64,000 nucleotides of DNA from Neodontobutis hainanensis (Eukaryota > Chordata > Actinopteri > Gobiiformes > Odontobutidae): contig JALDNG010000020.1 in NCBI GenBank assembly GCA_024349245.1, positions 5,417,501 to 5,481,500 of the forward strand, given 5' to 3'. Numbering within the stretch: the first letter of the stretch is position 1; each line of letters starts with the position of its first letter. Positions 1 through 11,600 of the stretch are shown in pieces. The translations under genes and the position numbers were made by a program. Under the pieces are notes generated by a model. The model was not told the DNA's origin, ran no database searches, and saw only the letters and a list, made by a program, of their open reading frames with translations.

Positions 1-711
1 CGGGCCGGACTGAAGGACAGCACAGAGGCACTCATCATGGCTGCACAGGAACAAGCCCTGAGCACCAGAGCAATAGAGGCCCAGATCTACCACACCAGAC
101 AAGACCCCTGAGACAATCCAACACTTAACTGCAGGGTGTAAGATGCTGGCAGGGAAAGCATACATGGAACGCCATAACCAAGTGGCTGGCATAGTGTACA
201 GGAACATCTGCACGGAGTACGGACTGGAAACCCCAAGGTCAAAGTGGGAAACACCTCCAAAGGTGGTAGAGAATGACCGAGCCAAGATCCTGTGGGACTT
301 CCAGATTCAGACTGACAGAATGGTAATGGCGAACCAACCAGACATCGTGGTGGTCGACAAACAGCAGAGGAAAGCCGTTGTGGTTGATGTGGCAATACCA
401 AGTGATTGCAACATCAGGAAAAAGGAACATGAGAAAATAGAGAAATACCAAGGGCTCAGAGAAGAGCTAGAAAAGACTTGGAAGGTGAAGGCGACAGTGG
501 TGCCCGTGGTCATCGGAGCACTTGGGGCAGTGACCCCCAAACTGGAAGAGTGGCTACAGCAGATCCCTGGAAGAACACCAGACATCTCGGTCCAGAAAAG
601 TGCAGTACTAGGAACAGCAAAGATACTGCGCAGAACCCTCAAGCTCCCAGGCCTCTGGTAGAGGACCCGAGCTCGAAGGATGAGACCACCCGCGGAGGGT
701 GAAGGAAAAAG

Positions 712-770
<59 letters not shown>
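1..770 (+). mobile_element. 3' end of an R4/Dong/Rex6-like non-LTR retrotransposon (RLE endonuclease region)
   Basis: An open frame at 143-661 encodes the C-terminal end of a retrotransposon polyprotein. Just upstream, bases 1-120 read in another frame as the same protein (RAGLKDSTEALIMAAQEQAL) until a stop near 112, so the copy is frameshifted. Re-phased, the junction region (ETIQHLTAGCKM) keeps the H and C of the CCHC knuckle typical of these elements. PDIVVVDKQQRKAVVVDVAIP fits the PD-(D/E)xK restriction-like endonuclease, which separates the R2/R4/Dong/Rex6 group from AP-endonuclease LINEs. The element ends in about 22 T followed by (TA)n at 712-771. It lies in, or just beyond, the last visible serpine2 intron, in opposite orientation. 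It is 5'-truncated by the window edge and inactive as seen. The clade name is from memory of the family; the RLE type is well supported. Confidence 0.8.
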
Positions 771-772
<2 letters not shown>

Positions 773-1014
773 AAATAAAACTGAATTGCTATAAATAGGT
801 GATGTGTCACTTTTTGAGACCAATTGTTTTACTCACTCAAGTGTCTGAAGTCAGCTTTTTCCTGATTAAAGATATCTCTTATCCCGAGTGCTGTCAGAGA
901 AGTTTCCAAATCAACTTCCGCATCTGCTGTGAACCTAAAAGACACGTTACGGACACACGTTATTGTTTAATTTTGATAAACACGTCTGTGTACAGTGTGT
1001 GATGTGTTTCTTAC

Positions 1015-3300
1015 TTGGGAATGAGAAGGCGGAATTTCTTCATTTGCATTAGTTTTGTCCAGCTCCGTACTGTGGCTGTGCTGATATGTGGGATGACATG
1101 GGACAGGTCCTCTTCATTGGACAGGTCCTCTTCATTGGGCAGGACAATCAGCATACTCACAGTGTTGCCATGGTAGGGCAGCTCGATCACCTTATATTTG
1201 AGTCCTTGAGGCGTGAAGGCTATGCCTGAGATAATATGGTTAAAGCAAGGTCAAAGAACCTGTATATTGACAATCTCTTGCTTCAACCATTCATTCATTC
1301 ATTTTCTACCGCTTTGTCCCGTTAGGGGTCATGGGTGACTGGAGCCTATCCCAGCAGCTTTGGGCCTGAGGCAGGGTACACCCTGGACAGTGGCCAGTTA
1401 GTCGCAGGGCTGACATGTAGAGACAGACAGTGACAGACATCATTCTCTCTCACATTCATTCACTAGGGACACTTCAGAGTTGCCGATTAACCTATACATG
1501 CATGTCTTTGGGCTTCAACCAATAGAAAAATAAAAATAAAAATACAATATACTATTTAACTTTTCTGTCCTTACTGCTCAGGTATTTATATTTACAATAT
1601 TTAGAAATATTTATGAAGCCCCATTTACTACAAAAGTGGTGCTTTACTTAATTTATGTAAAGTCAAAAAACCTAACAAATCAACTATGCCATTATCTAAT
1701 TAAATGGATTAAAAATGTCAATGCTTTAAAAGTTGATGAAGCACTTCGTCAATCAGGTCTTTCTCTCATACACTGTAGTCTGATGGTCTAAATATAGACA
1801 ACGGACTAGCCTAGAGTTTCATTTCTCACACCCGGCTCAAAAAAAGCTGACAGACGGAAATTAACGGAAATTATATATCCAAGTCTGCTGCACGCGACAC
1901 AACCAGCAAGGGTGTATTATCCAAAAACATGATGGGACATTGTTACGTCGTCTTGATAAAAAGCTGTTGGTTCCGCAGTTTTCCACCCAGAAAAATGTTG
2001 TTTGTTTAAGTGCGCCTGCGGTCTGAATATTTCTGAAATGCTCACCGATGTTGAAGACCGAGAGTTGGGACATCATTGGGACTTTATAGACATCCCCATT
2101 GCCCCCGTTGAACTGCCTCATCTTGGTGTTTTCAGGTTGGAAGCGGGACTTCCACATGCCTTTGAAGTAGATTGAGTTGACAGCAACAAGACGGATCAGG
2201 GCCGAGTCCAGCATTTCTGCTTTGATCAAACTGGGGATGTGACCTGGATAAAAATGTAAGATGAGAATCTTATTCCGGTAAGTTTGGCTGTAAAACCACA
2301 ATCTCACACAGTTTCACAAGAGTCAAAGGAAGTTGAGAAGTTAAACCACAAGAAAAAGTGTTTACAGAGCATCATAATAGAAGTACTCTTTGTTATATAA
2401 ACAGATCAAACTGAAATGATCAAACCAGCTACAGAAATTGGTTTGATTTTGAACAATGTATATTTGCAGCTTTAGATTACAGCTGGATAATAGGATTTAA
2501 AATTACACTAAAAACTTTACATTAATTAGAATAAATACATTTGCACTGAAACTTTTTTTTTAAATAAACAGATGTCTATTGTAAATGGTGGCTCTGTAGT
2601 GTAGACAGGTGCATGATGAAGGTACTTGTAGAATTTCATTTCAAAAAGGCATAATTGTAATGTAAAATTATTGATTTAGATACATTTCTGCATTAATTTC
2701 TAAGACTGATACAGAAAGTGCATCATTTACCTTTGGTATTATTGTTGACCCATTTATTGATTTCATCTGCTGCCCCCTGGGGGTCGCTAAAGTCCAGACT
2801 AGTGGTTAGACACTGAAAGTTCAGTCTGTTGGTCTCTACAAAAGTCTCCTCCAAGGGAAAACCGTCCTGAGCAAATATGGCATTGGCAATGATCACAGAG
2901 TCCTGGTTCGACTTTGCAGTCAAGGTTTTGTGAAGCTTCTTCAACATCTTGTAAGGGCCTGCATGGCAAAAATTAAATTTCTAAATTATGTTATCACTAA
3001 AAGGCACAAGTCTACCAAATGAAAACAACTCTAGATACCATTTTTCTTGTAACGCAAACCAGTAATGATCTGCTTTCGTGTATCTCCATGTGCCCCTGTC
3101 AGCAGCATGCCCAGAATGGAGGCCACTCCATGAGGTGACAGCACAACATTGTCCTGAGGCTTGGAGCGGACAACTTGCTGAAATACCTGTATGCCAAGAT
3201 CAGAGCCTCGTTCTCCGTATGAAGGAGCCTGGCACAGCACACTATTGAGACCATACAAGGCCAGCGTAGCAGACAGGCACAACATAGAGAGCCACTTCAT
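1015..3300 (-). CDS. serpine2: Serpin E2 (glia-derived nexin / protease nexin-1), N-terminal four coding exons, partial
   Basis: Extracellular serine-protease inhibitor of thrombin, urokinase and plasmin. Coding exons on the minus strand: 3039-3300, 2731-2958, 2046-2243, 1015-1225; the three junctions between them are phase 1 and read through without a stop. The start MKWLSMLCLSATLALYGLNS is a signal peptide and follows a splice acceptor (CTCTAG) 6 bases before the ATG, so a 5' UTR exon lies upstream. Serpin landmarks: NVVLSPHGVASILGMLLTGA (helix B), FKGMWKSRFQPENTK (nearly identical to mammalian SERPINE2), VIELPYHGNTVSMLIVLP (strand 3B). The exons for the gate, reactive-centre loop and C-terminus are absent, presumably left of the window. 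Exon 4 carries an exact 18-bp tandem duplication (NEEDLSNEEDLS) between strand 3B and helix G. serpine1 is less likely given the match over the FKG-W region. Confidence 0.9.
1101..1136 (-). repeat. serpine2: Perfect 18-bp tandem duplication inside serpine2 exon 4
   Basis: Two identical 18-base units at 1101-1118 and 1119-1136 encode NEEDLS twice on the minus strand. The frame is kept. Human SERPINE2 has TESSTPLS at the same place, so the loop is about four residues longer here. Confidence 0.95.
1295..1513 (-). mobile_element. tRNA-derived SINE fragment (AATG-tailed family), 3' part
   Basis: This block, from the run of CATT repeats through GACTGGAGCCTATCCCAGCA and on to ATGCATGTCTTTGG, matches the longer copy at 34998-35389. 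It lacks the tRNA-like head, so it is a 5'-truncated minus-strand copy. It lies in serpine2 intron 3. Family membership is by comparison within this window. Confidence 0.75.
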
Positions 3301-4304
3301 TTTGATCTAGAGACATAAAGACAGATACAACTAGTGAGTCATTTTCAATAAATGTCAATAGTCTAGAGATCCTGTATAAGTTTAACAATAAAAAACACCA
3401 AATATTAATAATTGTTGGGGAGGGGGGGTTATTGTTGTCCTTGCTTATATTAGTAAAAGAAAGAAATATATTTTGTGCGAGTCATCACAGTGTATTCTCA
3501 CAGACAACTTGGTGTAGCCCGAGGTGGATAAGCCTTCCCATTACAAGGCATGTCTGAGAGTCAGTCGCATTCACAGATGCATCACATCTCACTGACTCAA
3601 CAGGCACTTTACTTTTAATTTCAAAGAACCAAAACTCCTCAGTAAAAAAAAGGTCAGTTTGTGATTGTTAAAGGTTAATTAGCCTAATTGTGTGTTTGAT
3701 TTGTTCAAGGGCTGCAAATGACAGCACTGTTACAAAGAAACAGTGCAACTCTTTGCTTAATCTCAAAGTTATTAGAATATAAAGCTCCAAACTCATTTTA
3801 ATGGCTCCCAAGGATAAAAAGGAAGCAGTACAGAGCCTCTTTTATAGCAGGACAGATAATACACTGTGTAACTCTGAGTGACGGGGAAAACGTGTTGCCA
3901 AATTATCACCTTTCTTCAGAGCTCTTAAATGTGTGAAGTAGCCTATTTTGAGACATAACAGTGACCCCAGTTAAACCTGGGGTAGGTATTTTTTGCACAT
4001 CGTTTTGTTTATGTTAAATCTAATTCTTGACTTTTAACATACCCACAGCTTTTATTTTGGGGCCTACACAACTCAATACATAAATAAAAGCTGATATGTA
4101 TAAAATAAAATTTGATCTTTATTTGTGTTTTGTACTTAGACATTCTCTAAATTAAGCCTGCTGACTCTTTCACTGGCTGATACGGAAGCACTAGGCTAAA
4201 TAAATCTTAAACTTGGTCAACAATTTATGAAGGACTCACTAAATGTTTGGTCGGTGTACACAACGCCTGCGTCATGTTTACATAAATTAAACGCTACTAC
4301 TTAC

Positions 4305-4420
4305 CTAAACGCCTCTTCTTCAGGTGAAATATTGTATCCTCGTGTTTTTATCTCTGCCGTCCAAAAATCTGGAATCATACGGCATCTACAGAGTCCACAC
4401 AATCCTCTTCTATGAGAGTT
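4305..4420 (-). other. serpine2: Candidate serpine2 5' UTR exon and promoter-proximal region
   Basis: The serpine2 ATG is preceded by a 3' splice site, which requires a non-coding exon upstream. A good minus-strand donor (GTAAGT at 4304-4299) follows the sequence ending at 4305, about 1 kb upstream of the ATG. The transcription start is not visible and the outer boundary is a guess. Confidence 0.35.
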
Positions 4421-5511
4421 ACAAACACCACTAACACCGCGGTTGTTTCAGACAAGACTTTATCCACTGAACTCCACCTTCTCTTCAAGTCAACGGACAA
4501 ACCGCACTGTTGCGAGGAAACCGATGCGTTCACTTCCGATTTGGTTTCGCAGTAAAAGCTCCCTCAAACCGTTAAAGATAAATTAAAGCCATATTATAAC
4601 AAAAAATAATAACTACTACAGTACTAATAATAATATAATACTGGAACACCAAACTGCTCGATTACACCCCTGATTCCGCCAGATTGTGGGTGCCTGGCAG
4701 GTTAGATTGCATTGGATTAATCACATGTGACTGACTTTATTGTATATGTTTACAATGAAAAATGAGCGATCAGGGTTATTTTGATAACACACATTTCACT
4801 GAGGTTCAACTTCAGGCTACAAATCCACAATTTTAGAGACAGCCTAAATTTATAGTGCATTGTGGGTGTGCCATTTTCTGCTGTGTGCTCAAAACAAAGA
4901 TGTGCTGCAGCTGGGAAACAGCGTTTGTTGTGAAAATAAACACTGAAGGGGAAGTTGGGGGGGTCAGTGTGTTTTTTTTGTTTGTTCGTGTGGGGGTTGT
5001 TCTATATTAATTCACAGCTGTGGACACTTTTGGCATTTCAGTCCTTAGATGGCCATAGATTACTAACGAAAATCAAGACATGCAACACGCGCCTGTGGCA
5101 TGTGCAGTCTGGCGTGATTGTTTCTCCACAAAGCTACTTGATGTGATATAGACAGTAGTTTTGGATTGTTTATAGTTGTACAGATACATTTAAGAGTAAC
5201 AGCTACAAAAAAAAAAAAACGAACTTTCAAGTAGCCATTAAGCAACCAATCAATTGTCCTGCTTTCCCTAGGCCCATTAATATACAAAAAGTTTTCTTCC
5301 ACTTGGTTCCGTTAGAGTTTGCAGGTGACTGGAGCCTATCCCAGCAGCTTCAGGCCTGAGATGAGGTGCACTCTGGACAATAGACAGTTGCAGTGCTGAC
5401 AGTTACAGACACTCACAGACAAGCATTAACTCCGACATTCATTCACTAGGTATACGCGAAAGGCAGGAGCACTAAGCATATAAAATGCACAAACTGTAAA
5501 AATAAAAATTC
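4421..5511. other. Intergenic region between serpine2 and prss16
   Basis: No coding signal is visible. The stretch contains a degraded SINE fragment at about 5303-5455 (TGACTGGAGCCTATCCCAGC) of the same family as 1295-1513 and 34998-35389, and an A-run at 5207-5219. The left part should contain the serpine2 promoter. Confidence 0.6.
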
Positions 5512-5517
5512 TTTATT
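5512..5517 (-). terminator. prss16: Polyadenylation signal of prss16
   Basis: AATAAA on the minus strand (TTTATT on plus), about 165 bases past the prss16 stop codon. Further AATAAA-like copies follow just upstream in plus coordinates (5521-5532). Confidence 0.6.
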
Positions 5518-5678
5518 CATTCATTTATTTATTTAACTCCAACTTTGATAATACTAGTGCTTGCGCACATTTTAAAGCAGTCATAAAAATAAAATCAACT
5601 GTGGTATCCCAGTGTCAATAATTCGACCAAAATGACTTTGCTTTCCAAAGCCAACAAGCAGCGTCATGTTTAGTCCAG

Positions 5679-8600
5679 TCATTGCTTCAGCCACCGCTGG
5701 AGGAGTAAAAAAATGTGTTCACGAGCCATAGCCAGCTGAGGAGGATCCTGGTTCCTGGCAGGATACATGTTGGCACAGTGGGCTGTTCCTGAATTGGAAA
5801 GAAATTAATGTATAAATAGTATGGAAGGGAAAAATAAAATGCTATGTTACAAGAGCAATTATCCACCAAATAAATTGTGCTGTTGAACAAACAGGCCACT
5901 GTCTTACAGAGCTGCATTGTTTCCGTTTCTTGGCATTTAATTGAGCAACATTTACAATAATGTCCAACAGGACAGATTTACACATGGAAATAGAAATCAG
6001 TTTACTAAAAACAAAAGAAAAAAAAAAAAAAAATTCACAATGACGCATGTTGTGACTTATACTCAGTACTTAATTGACACTGAAATATAATTCTTTAAAT
6101 CACAAGTAACAGCTAGTTAGCAATTGTGCAAACATAAGGTTTACCACCTCTTTTATTATAGGTTCAAGCCATAGTCTGGAGGCAAACATTTTTTCTAATA
6201 AAATAAGTAACTAAAATTTGTTCATATTTGTATTTGTCACCTTTAATAAAAACTGCAGGGAGATCAAGTGAGATGTCAAGGGTGATTCCCAGAGCATGCC
6301 ATGGATCAATGGAGCCATTAGGAAAGACTATTCTTGAGGAGCGAATGTCATATCCACCGTAATATTCGTTAGTTTGAGCCACGGCCTCCGCCAGCTGCTC
6401 TGCACTCACATTGTAGAAGTCTGCACACTGATTCACATGATACCTGGTCAAGAAAAGCACTGATTAAATAAACATACAAGGAGTATGTCGGCAGCTAAAG
6501 TGTAAGATGGTGAGCAAATAGAGACGGTTTCATAATTAGTCTTTATTATATTTAGTCTACTCACTCAAGAGGAAAACCAGAGAAGGGTTGGTTGGGTGAA
6601 TCAGTGCTTTGATAGAATCCAAATTCAGTGCATGTTTGGTAGACCCACTGTCTCCCTGGAAACACAAAGATTGGTATTCATTTCCGGCAAAGTCATCATC
6701 TTAAAAATTGTAGACATCAAACAGTGTATTTATACTAATTTGACCATAATTTGTTAATTTTAGCAAGTGCAAGAAAAAGAGAATAAAGATCAACTGACAC
6801 CCTCTTAGCCTCGGTTGTATGAGTTTATGAACACACATCCCACTGGCTTTTAAAAAGCCACTTCCCACTAAACTGAAACTGATGGTGGGAACCAGAGCCA
6901 CAGTTTTAGGCCAGTGTGGTACACAGGCAACTTTTGCAAAGTTCTTGTTTGTCATGTTAATAATCTCATGATTAAAATGGTTCATTTCCATGCAGTAACA
7001 TTTATTTTACCTACAGCTTATAGGATAATTAAACCCAAGATGTTTGTGTTTCTCAGAATTGTTATGAGGGATCAGATGTCATTTGTAAAATATTTATTTC
7101 AGACCATCTTTTATTGAGCATAATTGTAAAAAAGCTCTTTTTAACAGCTTCTCAGGGCTATTCTAGTGACAATGCAGCGCTGTGTCCAGACTATTTTGGG
7201 CTTAAATGGAAATTGCTATATTTGCATGTACTGTGTGATTAAGTGTGACGCTATAATTTTACTGCCACATCAACATGCAGATAGCCTTCACCCTCCGTTA
7301 TAAGATCAAAAATATAGCCCCCAAACTAAGCAAGAAAAGAGACCCAACTAAAAAAAATATACTCTCCTTCGTCACAGTGGTGAAGCGGTTGTGGTGATAA
7401 TAGACAATTATGAGTCTGTCTACACACAATACAGTCATACGCACCTCCCCCTGCAGCTGGACCGTCCCAGGATGTATTAGTCATGTCTCGGAGGTAGCTA
7501 TTGAAGCTGGTATCCAGACATTTCACAGAGAAGGTGTCCATCATAAGGCGGGTCACAGCAGCATAGCGGGCATAAGGGTCCCCCAGAGAAGCATCAGCCA
7601 TTACACCACACAGAACCTTGATGGTGATGTTGGTTCCTATTGCTCCCTGTGTCGGAAACAATAGATCGTTCATACGTTTACCATATGCTCAGTTTTGGCG
7701 TCTCATTGGATAAAAAGATTTTTGATATAAAACAGAAATGTTTTTTTGGGCTCCAGTCACCCGCGACCCCTAATGGCTTCAGTGTTACATAATGTCCTTC
7801 CGTATTTTATAAAGCACCTCTTTGATAACCCCTCGACTGTGAAGCTATCGCTCTTACTCTTCTCATTGAGTTACACCTTGCTTCGAGTTTTTAACCCACA
7901 TTCCTCAGTGGTACCTTCTAGACCCAGACCTGTGTGTTGGAGAGGCAGATGTTGGCTGTGTGTTTGCTAGTGCCATAGCCTCTGCAGCCCACCAATCCTC
8001 TTGGTTCCTTTATAAGCGTCTCTTTAGCTTGGGGCGACAGGAAACCAGAGAGACCAAAGAGTCTTTTGTTACTTTTTCACATGAGCTTATTGGTAACCAG
8101 ACGCACGTATCCTCCAGGCACCAGGACGGATTGGGAGGAGAGAGAGGTTGGAGAAAAGATGGGCAACTGGGAAAGAAAGTGCAGTGGGAAAAAAGGATTT
8201 TGTGTTTGATTTTATTACAATGAAATGTGGGTATTTTGTCCAGGCACTGCAAAGTGACTATCATGTCAGAGTGAAAATTGTTTTTAATGGACTGAATTAC
8301 AAATGCAATATAAAAGTAAGAAATGGGCAACCAGCATTTTCAGCTTGCCCAAATAAAAGAAAAATGCATTTGACTGGTGCTAGAAGTTAGCACTGCTTTG
8401 TTTATTGTGTACATAACTTCCAATTGAATTGATTTAAGTCTTTTTTGTTCTCAGTAGAAGATTGTCAATAAACTAATTCACCTGATTGACCTTTTAATAA
8501 TGACTATCACTAGTGAAGCTCAAATGAAAACTAATTTGATTTGAGTAACTTGAGACACAAACCGGCTTCAGTGTTGATTTATGTGGACTTCAGGGTGGTC

Positions 8601-11600
8601 ACTTAATAAGGAATAACTTTTTCACTGTATAGATCGATTAACTTCTCTAAGTGAGACAAATAGAGTGAGAATCCTTCACAAAGCAAAAAACCTGACTCAG
8701 ACTTGAAGACCGGGCCCCAGGGCCCCTGACTCAATAGACAATGGAGGGTTTATTATGTTACACTTAACAGTTTGGGCTAACCCTCCTTTACCTCATAGCT
8801 AACGTCCACTCAACCAAGACTGGATACTATGTCAAATAATGACCTAAAAGGGCCCCACAAAATCCTGACACTCTCCCTTTCTACTGTCCCGGGGAAACAG
8901 TGCAAAGTCAATGATCTCCCAGGGGTTAAGGAAATGAAATAGAGGTTTGTCCCAATGTGCCAGTCCTCTCTCTCTCTCTCTCTCTAGCTGTGACCATTTG
9001 AGCTTAATAAAGAGCTCTAACGCTGGCCAACAAACCAGTAGTTCTGTATAATTTATAAGACAAAATAGATAAGGTTGAAACATTTCTGAATGGAAATCAT
9101 TGAGAGTGGCCAGAAGTCACATAATATTTTTTAAACACTATTCTTTGGCAGGCAAAGGATAAAATGTTCAAAAATAGTGCCATATCATGGGTGTATTAGT
9201 ATATTGTGTCTATAGTGTGGACAGTGAATGTCAAAATGTAACCCAAATATTGGGGTGTTGTGACTGGAATAGCATGATCCTGGTACAATATAACAACTGA
9301 ATGATGTTTTTACCTCAAAAGCTCTGTTGTCTTGATTGTACTGGACCACATCCATGAAGTTGCCAGCCAATGTTTCCAGGAAGTAGGCAGAGTCCCTTTC
9401 TGTTTGGATTTGTAGCTTGGAGCACAAGCTACAAGAGAAGAAGTGAAAAAGAAAGATTTTGCATGAGTATAGTGGGGGGAAAAAAAAGAAAAGCTTAGCA
9501 GCTTTTTATAAAGGGTCAAAACTGTCAAAACAAGTTCATATGCTTGCTTATTTGACATTTTCAAATCCTCTATGTAAATTTAGTGCAGATGTGTCTTCCC
9601 TAATGATAAATCCAAAATTTAAGTGGTGTGTCCGTGTGGTTTGGCCACAGGAAAAGTTGCTCTAACAACTTTGTGACTTTTTGTTAGAATACAAATCTAT
9701 TTTACTTTTGCGGTTGTGACAGTACAGAGACAAACAAGTTTGGTTACAAAATAAAAAATAAAAACATTTACATAACTGACCTTAGTTTGACAGTTATTAA
9801 ACAAACCCAAATATACTGTAAGTAAATAACTTTTAAGCCAGGGGCACCAGTGAATATTATGTCTTCAGTCCCAGTATTTAACTAAATTAGTGCTTCAATT
9901 TAGTTAATTACTTTATTAAATTTCCAATTAAAATACATTTAGCCTAGCCTTAAAAATGTTAAAAAATATATTTCATTTAGCTCTACACAGCTCTAGGCTA
10001 AACGCTAGTGTAATTAAGTCAACACATACAAGAAGATGCTTTTTGGCATCCAGACATTTCACAGACTTTTTTTTTTTGCATTTTCCAATCCTTCCGGCAA
10101 AATGTAATGCAAATGAAAAGCTAGATTTATGGAAGTTTAGTACTTTATTTCTGGCAAAATGTTATTCTTAATGCTTTTGAAGATTTTCTGACATAAAAAA
10201 ATATATAAATAGGTAAACACGACATAACATAAAGTGAAGCTGTATAAATAACCCTGCATAAACGACCAGATTTCAAATCTTACTGTTGAAAGTTTCCCCT
10301 TAAATGGATAAGGATAATCAAGTGATGGTGTGCTGTAGTTGTGTATGATTCCTCCTTAAAAACACTACTTTCCATTTCTACATCATAATTGTTGTCTTGC
10401 AGCGAAGAGGAAAAATCTAGTGCTGCTACTGTTCTAATCTTAGAAATACTTTGCCATTGTTCGCGGTTTAAAAGCCTGATATGAAAATTATTGTGACTAT
10501 CGTTGCTATCTTCAAATATTTACCATGAAAGTTAAAAATAGCTTTAAATATAGCCTTCAATATTTTTTATGAGATGTTTTCTTGAACTTAAAGGGTTCAT
10601 GAGGACTTATGTAAAACTGTACTTGAAATCTTTGGTGATGTTGTCGTAAGTCTTGGGGTCTTTGAGGAGCTCCACAAGAGTATCTGAAGCTTTTTTGACC
10701 AACAGGGGGCACTCTGCGTTCTCCGAGGCAAGGGATCGTCTCACAACCTCCAAGTACTCTGTAAAAAACAGGAACAAAAAGCCAGAAAGGGACAATTTAA
10801 CTTTGGCTGCTAGACCACACTGTTTTACACAAGCCTGCAAACACAAAGTGGCATTTTTGGAAACAGCAAAAGTACGATTTTAAAACAGCACGACTCATTT
10901 TTTTCTTTGAACATGTGAAAGTAGTGTTTTAACAGTAATAATATTCAACCAAGTGAATAACACAGTTTCTGGACATCTAGAAGCAGAGGACAAAGGACAT
11001 GGAATATTTCTACTGTCAGGGAAAGCCAGCATCAGAGTAATGATGCTGACTAACTGTACCAACTATTGCTTTGGGAAATAATAACTATGTGGTGCCAAGG
11101 ACTGTGGAAAACAATAACTAAATAAAAAAAAAAACTAAACTATGTAGACAATTCCTTGTGTTTGGTCTGTGATGTGTCACACAAATGAAAAGAAAGCTGG
11201 TATGTTTGATAGTGTCTTAGTTGTTATCTAGATGGCGTGGGAGGAACTCACAGATTCAGGTTCAAAGCCAATGCAACCTTGACTTTAGCCTGCAGTCCTC
11301 CAGAGGAAAACATAGGGAATGACTGATACTACACAAAAACTGCCTATCTGTATTAAATATAAGTTCTAATTAGCGATATATTTTAAGTAATAAACCAGTT
11401 TGTGTTTTAGATATGATGAAATGAAAAAAAAAAAAGTTTTGTACTTGAATTTAAAAGAAGCATCTGAAAATAGGTTTGGAAGTCAGCCAGACCATATTTT
11501 GTCCCTCATCTGATCCTAGGATTAGGATTGTTAAGAGACAAAGGGTCTTCCAGCACCTTCTAAACAATGTCCAGATCACATCTTCGAAAACCATTTTAGT

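Noticed and set aside
307..823. Minus-strand frames with poly-lysine and YIYIYI
   Set aside because: Shadows of the retrotransposon frame and its T/TA tail.
1015..3300. serpine2 as a truncated pseudogene
   Set aside because: The four visible exons are intact with good splice sites and matching phases. Missing exons are explained by the window edge. Only the left-hand sequence could prove otherwise.
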